From: Streptomyces uncialis
GTDB lineage: Bacteria; Actinomycetota; Actinomycetes; Streptomycetales; Streptomycetaceae
Assembly (NCBI RefSeq): GCF_001905345.1
Contig: NZ_LFBV01000004.1
Location: forward strand, 496,001-560,000
Direction: 5' to 3'
Length of the DNA stretch: 64,000 bases
Below the pieces are notes generated by a model, which was not told where the DNA came from, searched no databases, and was given only the letters and a program-made list of their open reading frames with translations. The first letter of the stretch is position 1; each line of letters starts with the position of its first letter. Made by a program: the position numbers and the translations under genes. Positions 59,635 through 64,000 of this stretch are shown here, piece after piece.

Positions 59635-60728
59635 CGGTCACGGCCGAGACGGCGGCCGCTGGCGACGTCGCCGCGCCGGATGTGCCGGACTCGCCGGCCG
59701 CCGAGCGCCAGGCGCTCATCGAGCGGTGGGCCGAACGCCACGGCGTCGACGCCGCCCGGCGCCTGGCCGACACCGAGGACCTGGCCGACGCCGTCGAGAA
59801 GGAGATCACCCCGGACAACACCGTCGACACCTACAACAAGAGCTGGCGGGTGTGGGAACGGTTCTGCGCCGCCGCCCGCCTGCCCGGACCGGAGGCCACC
59901 CGGGGCTCCCTGGTGGCGTTCGTGACGTGGATGCTGCGCGAGGGCCAGCAGAACGGCAAGGGCTACGCACCCAGTTCGGCGTCCACCCATCTCGCGGCCG
60001 CCGTCGTCGGGCTGCGCGAGCGCGGCGTGACGGTGTCCGGCGACGACCAGGCCGCCGCCCGCGCCGCGCTGCAAGGACTGGCGGTCAAGCTCCCGCAGGC
60101 CGGGGAGCGGCGCGGCCGCGGGCAGGCGTCCGGTGCCGACATCGACGGACTGCGCGCCGTCGCCCGCGCCTGCCCCGACACCCTCACCGGCGACCGGGAC
60201 AAGGCGCTCACCCTGACCGGCTTCCACTACGCCAGCCGCAGCCAGGACCCGGCCGGACTGCTGACCGGCGACGTCACCCTGCACCCGCGCGGCCTGGTCG
60301 TCGCCGTGCTCACCGGCAGGACCAAGCACTCGGTGCGCAACGCCAAGATCCGCTACGCCGACGACCCGGCGATCTGCCCGGTGAGGGCCTGGACCGCCTA
60401 CCGCACCCGGCTGGCCGACGAGCACGGCCCGCGGTGGGCCGACCCGTCGGCGCCCGCGTTCGTCGGCATCGACCAGTGGGGCCACGTCACCGGCGGCATG
60501 GTGCCCGACTCCGTCACCCGCGCCATCAAGCGGATCTCGAAGCGGGCCGGGGTGCCGATCGCCTGGACCGGGCACTCCCTGCGCATCGGCCTGGCCTCCG
60601 TCGCCCGCCGCAAGGGCCGCGACGCCATCGCCGACCAGGGCGGCTGGGCCCGGCACTCCCGCTCGATGCTCGGCTACATGCAGCGCGACGACGGCTGGGA
60701 CGACAACGCCTCCGCCAGCCTCGCCTGA
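59631..60728 (+). CDS. Tyrosine recombinase / phage-type integrase
   Basis: The 365-residue product has a SAM-like N-terminal domain (NTVDTYNKSWRVWERFCAAARL) and a complete catalytic domain. The first Arg is in FHYASRSQDPAGLL. H-x-x-R is in WTGHSLRIGLAS. The Tyr nucleophile is in RSMLGYMQRDDGW. It belongs to the actinomycete mobile-element integrases. It ends a four-gene coupled operon, so the three partners may help recombination or be cargo. Confidence 0.88.
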   Translation: MTVTAETAAAGDVAAPDVPDSPAAERQALIERWAERHGVDAARRLADTEDLADAVEKEITPDNTVDTYNKSWRVWERFCAAARLPGPEATRGSLVAFVTWMLREGQQNGKGYAPSSASTHLAAAVVGLRERGVTVSGDDQAAARAALQGLAVKLPQAGERRGRGQASGADIDGLRAVARACPDTLTGDRDKALTLTGFHYASRSQDPAGLLTGDVTLHPRGLVVAVLTGRTKHSVRNAKIRYADDPAICPVRAWTAYRTRLADEHGPRWADPSAPAFVGIDQWGHVTGGMVPDSVTRAIKRISKRAGVPIAWTGHSLRIGLASVARRKGRDAIADQGGWARHSRSMLGYMQRDDGWDDNASASLA

Positions 60729-60732
60729 ACAC

Positions 60733-61180
60733 TCACCCGGCTCCAGAGGCGGCGCGACCAGCACCAGGCGCTTCCACGACCCGGCCAGCAGAGCGGTGTC
60801 GATCTCCGCCTCGCCGACGTTCTTGCGGCCCAGCAGGTCCGGCAGCGACTTCAGCGCCCGCAGTACCGGCTCGCCCTCGGCGGTCGCGCCGAAGTCGACG
60901 ATGTCCAGCAGCAGCTTCAGGAACGGCAGCACCGTGGAGAACCGGGACACCAGCATCCGACGCCACGCCACGCCTCGTCGGCGTCGGAGTCCAGCGGCGG
61001 CGCAAGCTCGACCATCGCGGCCACCGCCGCCTCGATCGCCTCCCACATCACCGCCAGCGTCTCCACCTCGGTGCGGTGATCTCCCCGGTGGAGGTGTCGA
61101 CCCGCTCGGCGGTCTCGGCGGGAATCCCTGGACGCCTGGGTCCGTGAACAGGAACAGGCCGACTCGCGCTCCACCACGGC
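60733..61180 (-). pseudogene. Tn3-family transposase remnant
   Basis: On the minus strand, EVETLAVMWEAIEAAVAAMVELAPPLDSDADEAW and, in a shifted frame, RFSTVLPFLKLLLDIVDFGATAEGEPVLRALKSLPDLLGRKNVGEAEIDTALLAGSWKRLVLVAPPLEPGE match the middle of Tn3-type TnpA proteins. No catalytic DDE region remains. It abuts the integrase operon's end by four bases. Confidence 0.65.
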
Positions 61181-61275
61181 ATTGAGTCCCTTGCAGGCCC
61201 CCCGTCAGTACCGATCCGGCGGCACAGCGGTCGCCTGACCGGTCGTCGTCCCCCGTTTTCTTTCGAAGGAGATAT

Positions 61276-62457
61276 TTGCCCGGCTGCATAGAGGACCGCT
61301 GGATCAAGAAGAAGGATCCTGCAACGGGTAGGCGTGAGAAGACCACGCGCTACGGGAAGGGCAAGCGATACAGAGTCGCTGGTGTCACAGGGGTCCGGGA
61401 TCGGTCCTTCGACACGCTGGAAGACGCGAAGGCATGGCTTCGCCGGTCCGCCTCCGACGAGGAGGGCGGAGAGTTCGTGGACCCGCGTGACGGGTGCATC
61501 ACTCTGGCCGACTACACCCGGATGCACTGGGCGCCGGGTCGAGGTGGAGCGCCGAAGACCCAGGAGAATCAGGAGCGCCGGGCCAGGCTCCATATCATTC
61601 CCCACCTGGGGGCCAGCCGCTCAAGAACATCACGTCGGCGGTGTTGCGCGCGTACACGGTGACGCTGGAGGCGACTGTCTCTTCGGTCGACTATCAGCGC
61701 GGAATCCTGTACGAGTTGTCCAGCATTCTTGAAGCGGCTGTCGATGACAAACGGCTCGCCCGGAACCCCATGCATGCCAGTTCTGTGCGATGGCCCAAAG
61801 CGCCCGACGTCATCAGTCCTCGGAACCGGATCGCCGTCGTGCTGGGGCTGGGGTGCGGGCTTCGGCAGGGTGAGGTCTTCGGGCTCAGCCACGCGGACAT
61901 CGACTACGAGAAGGGCGTGCTGCACGTCCGCCGCCAAGTGCAGTCGCTCAACGGGAAACTGTATTTCGCCCTTTCCAAGGGCGCGAAGACGCGCACCGTC
62001 GACATGCCGCCCTCAGTGGGGGAGGAGGTGAAGCGGCACATCGGGACGTTTCCGCCTGTGGAAGTGGAGCTGCCGTGGGGAAGACCCGGAGCCGACAGGC
62101 CGCGCCGGAAGTTCGCGCCCCTGCTCACCACGCGGTTCGGCAATGCCATCGCCGTGAATACATGGAACACCTGTACGTGGAAGCCGTCGCTGGCCAAGGC
62201 GGGTGTCATCGAGCCGCGTCATGAAGGGGCGAAGGCGTGGCAGTGGGAGGCGGCGCCAAGGGACGGCTTCCATGTACTGCGGCACACCTGTGCCTCGGTC
62301 ATGTTGGAGGCGGGGGGAGTGCGTGGTGACCCTGGCGCGAGGGCTGGGCATTCCTTCGCCGACCGTCACGCTGAGCTACTACGCTCACTTCATGCCGGAA
62401 GCCGGAGCCAAAGGGCGCACCGTCATCGACGGAGTCCTGGGGAGCCGGAGAGAGTGA
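61276..62457 (+). pseudogene. Island-boundary integrase with two frameshifts
   Basis: Three frames join into a pSAM2-type tyrosine recombinase of about 390 residues. The first begins at a TTG with AGGAG: IEDRWIKKKDPATGRREKTTRYGKGKRYRVAGV. It shifts in the five-G run 61608-61612 to GQPLKNITSAVLRAYTVTLEATVSSV. There GLGCGLRQGEVFGLSHADID gives the first Arg and FHVLRHTCASVMLEAG the H-x-x-R. A second shift in the six-G run 62312-62317 leads to ECVVTLARGLGIPSPTVTLSYYAHFMPEAGAKGRTVIDG with the Tyr. Both shifts are in G runs. Confidence 0.85.
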
Positions 62458-62575
62458 CGTGCCCGTGGAAACTCCCCAGATTCTCCCCGGGGCTGGTGGG
62501 AGTGGGACGCGCCTGGTCGCCCGGTCCGACTCGGTCTGCTGATTCACAGGGAGTCGCGCCGTATAGCCTGGGGAA

Positions 62576-63523
62576 ATGCTGAGAGAGGTCACGGCGACGC
62601 GCTATGTCACGCCCCTGAGCGAGGGCGGGTCGCTGCCCGGTGTCGTCGAGGCCGACGACCTCGGTATGTACGTCGTCAAGTTCACCGGCTCCGCCCAGGG
62701 ACCGAAGGCGCTGGTCGCCGAAGTGATCGTCGGGGAACTGGCCCGCGCCCTCGGGCTGCGGGTGCCCGAGCTGGTGCGCGCCCACTTCGACCCGGCGGTC
62801 GCCGCGCACGAGCCGCACCAGGAGGTGCGCGACCTGCTGGCGGCCAGCGCGGGCCTCAACCTCGGCATGGACTATCTGCCCGGCGCCGCCGACTTCGCCC
62901 CGGACACCGCGCCGCGCGCGCTGCGCGTCGGCCCCCTGGAGGCCGGCCGGATCGTCTGGCTGGACGCGCTGACCGCCAATGTCGACCGCACCCTGCACAG
63001 CTCGAACCTGATGGTGTGGCCCACCTTCGGCGTCCCGAAGGTCAACGAACCCCTGCTGTGGCTCATCGACCACGGGGCCGCGCTGGTCTTCCACCACCGC
63101 TGGGAGAGCGCCACCGACGCCGTCACCAAGCGCTACGACTTCCGCCGCCACGCCCTCGGCGGCTACGGCCCCGACACGGCCGCCGCCGACGCCGAACTGG
63201 CGCCCAGGGTGACCCGGGACCTGCTGCGCGACATCACCGCCCTGGTCCCCGACGAGTGGCTCGCGGACGAACCCGGCTTCGCCGGACCCGACGCGGTACG
63301 CGACGCATACGCCGGCCATCTCGTCGCCCGCGCGCGTGCCTCCCGGGACTGGCTGCCCACCGACTTCCCGGCCCGGGAACAGCTCGCGGCCGAGGACGCG
63401 CACCGCGCGGCGGCCACCGAGGCGGGCCGCCCGGCCTGGCTCAAGCGCGTGCCCGATCTGCACGGGAGGCCCCCGGCGGAACAGGACTGGTCCGTCCATC
63501 TGGACCGGAAACCGAAAGGCTGA
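62576..63523 (+). CDS. HipA-like kinase-domain protein
   Basis: The 315-residue product resembles the HipA-family kinase-like proteins of actinomycetes. LPGVVEADDLGMYVVKFTGSAQGPKALVAEVIVGELARALGLRVPELV carries the ATP-binding-like strands and lysine. VWLDALTANVDRTLHSSNLMVW carries the catalytic-loop D-x4-N-like motif. LLWLIDHGAALVFHH holds the metal-binding Asp. The -10-like TATAGC lies nine bases before the ATG, so the mRNA may be leaderless. No HipB partner is adjacent. It marks the return of core-like chromosome. Confidence 0.82.
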   Translation: MLREVTATRYVTPLSEGGSLPGVVEADDLGMYVVKFTGSAQGPKALVAEVIVGELARALGLRVPELVRAHFDPAVAAHEPHQEVRDLLAASAGLNLGMDYLPGAADFAPDTAPRALRVGPLEAGRIVWLDALTANVDRTLHSSNLMVWPTFGVPKVNEPLLWLIDHGAALVFHHRWESATDAVTKRYDFRRHALGGYGPDTAAADAELAPRVTRDLLRDITALVPDEWLADEPGFAGPDAVRDAYAGHLVARARASRDWLPTDFPAREQLAAEDAHRAAATEAGRPAWLKRVPDLHGRPPAEQDWSVHLDRKPKG

Positions 63524-63526
63524 CCC

Positions 63527-63820
63527 GTGAGTACGTCCGACGCCCCGTCCGGGCACCGCGTCCAGATCGAGTACTGCACGCAGTGCCGCTGGCTGCCGCG
63601 CGCCGCGTGGCTCGCCCAGGAACTGCTCACGACCTTCGAGACGGAGCTGACGGAACTGTCCCTCGCCCCCGGCACGGGCGGCGTGTTCGTGGTCCGGGTC
63701 GACGGCGACGTGGTCTGGGACCGCAAGCAGCAGGGCTTCCCCGAGCCGACCGCCGTCAAGCGACTGGTCCGCGACCGGGTGGCACCGGGCCGCGCCCTCG
63801 GGCACTCCGACCGTCCCTGA
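63527..63820 (+). CDS. SelT/SelW/SelH-family (Rdx) protein
   Basis: The 97-residue product has the thioredoxin-like C-x-x-C pair, here YCTQCRWLPRAAWLAQELLTTF, and the C-terminal FVVRVDGDVVWDRKQQGFPEPTAVKRLVRDR. These define the Rdx family of redox proteins related to SelW. The GTG start lies just after the HipA-like stop, so the two are an operon. Confidence 0.9.
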   Translation: MSTSDAPSGHRVQIEYCTQCRWLPRAAWLAQELLTTFETELTELSLAPGTGGVFVVRVDGDVVWDRKQQGFPEPTAVKRLVRDRVAPGRALGHSDRP

Positions 63821-63840
63821 CCGGAAAGCCGAGGCCCCCG

Positions 63841-63876
63841 GCCCGGCGGATGCCTGACCGGGGACCGCCGCCGGGC
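63841..63876. terminator. Convergent terminator hairpin
   Basis: GCCCGGCGG at 63841-63849 pairs with CCGCCGGGC at 63868-63876. It lies between the convergent SelT/W-like gene and the malate-synthase-like gene. Confidence 0.65.
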
Positions 63877-63880
63877 GTAC

Positions 63881-64000
63881 TCAGCCGCGCAGCCGCTCGT
63901 AGGCGGGCAGCGTCAGGAAGTCGGCGTAGTCCGCGTCCAGGGACACCTTCAGCAGCAGATCGTGGGCGCGCTGCCAGTCGCCCCCGGCGAAGGCGTCCGC
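63881..64000 (-). CDS. aceB: Probable malate synthase, C-terminal part (cut by the window edge)
   Basis: The last 39 codons read ADAFAGGDWQRAHDLLLKVSLDADYADFLTLPAYERLRG. The DFLTLPAYERL end is typical of malate synthase A, which joins glyoxylate and acetyl-CoA to malate. That fits the glyoxylate theme of the 19-29 kb region. The identification rests on this short end only. The rest lies beyond the window. Confidence 0.65.
   Translation of the reverse strand, partial: ADAFAGGDWQRAHDLLLKVSLDADYADFLTLPAYERLRG

Noticed and set aside
62458..62575. tRNA attachment site beside the island integrase
   Set aside because: No tRNA-like fold is found, and no direct repeat with the other island edge was seen by eye.

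Overview
The window looks like Streptomyces chromosome. It is very GC-rich, GC3-biased and densely packed, with many ATGA/GTGA stop-start overlaps. It carries actinomycete marker genes: an AfsA-free but typical mix of a CGNR regulator, a small cold-shock protein, gas-vesicle genes in the order gvpO-A-F-G-J-L-S-K, DUF5133, and a LuxR/GAF regulator beside acyl-CoA ligases. No rRNA or tRNA gene was found. Everything was read by eye; no database search was possible.

Layout. 1-5460: a repeat-rich intergenic stretch, a CGNR zinc-finger regulator, an MBL-fold hydrolase, a quinone-oxidoreductase-like enzyme, a cold-shock protein, and a thyA-dfrA pair. 5706-12309: the most unusual block. It has a Crp/Fnr-type regulator, a class III nucleotide-cyclase-like protein, a 94-residue protein, a P-loop NTPase of STAND-like layout, a sigma-like/HTH pair and a TIR/deoxyribosyltransferase-like protein. 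The cyclase-like protein (C-terminus), the small protein (C-terminus) and the NTPase (N-terminus) share one motif, G-x-[IV]-N-T-G-x-V-x-G-G-Q, arranged like the amyloid signalling motifs that link bacterial NLRs to effectors. This is the best candidate for an undescribed signalling or defence system.

12426-18252: an AlkZ-like DNA glycosylase, a GAF-LuxR regulator and two coupled acyl-CoA ligases. 19279-28931: a purine/glyoxylate salvage region with glyoxylate carboligase, tartronate-semialdehyde reductase, hydroxypyruvate isomerase, the urate pathway (OHCU decarboxylase, HIU hydrolase, uricase) and an oxoguanine/guanine-type deaminase. Paired operators with identical 21-bp spacing lie before gcl and before hyi-glxR, suggesting one regulator for both. 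28975-36936: a GH89-like secreted glycosidase, a phosphatase, an AlaA-like aminotransferase divergent from an HxlR regulator, a secreted hydrolase and small membrane proteins. 37709-41633: the gas-vesicle operon.

41640-62570: an accessory island full of decay. It has frameshifted gene pieces, IS5-like and Tn3-like transposase remnants, a truncated NACHT protein, an MFS/MerR pair, secreted proteins, a two-unit CRISPR-like repeat, and three recombinase modules. One module (about 51453-56367) appears to be a tyrosine-recombinase element whose left and right junctions can be read against an apparently unoccupied copy of its target at 46365-46402. The island ends at a frameshifted integrase. 62576-64000 returns to core-like genes: a HipA-like kinase, a SelT/W-like protein and the 3' end of a probable malate synthase.
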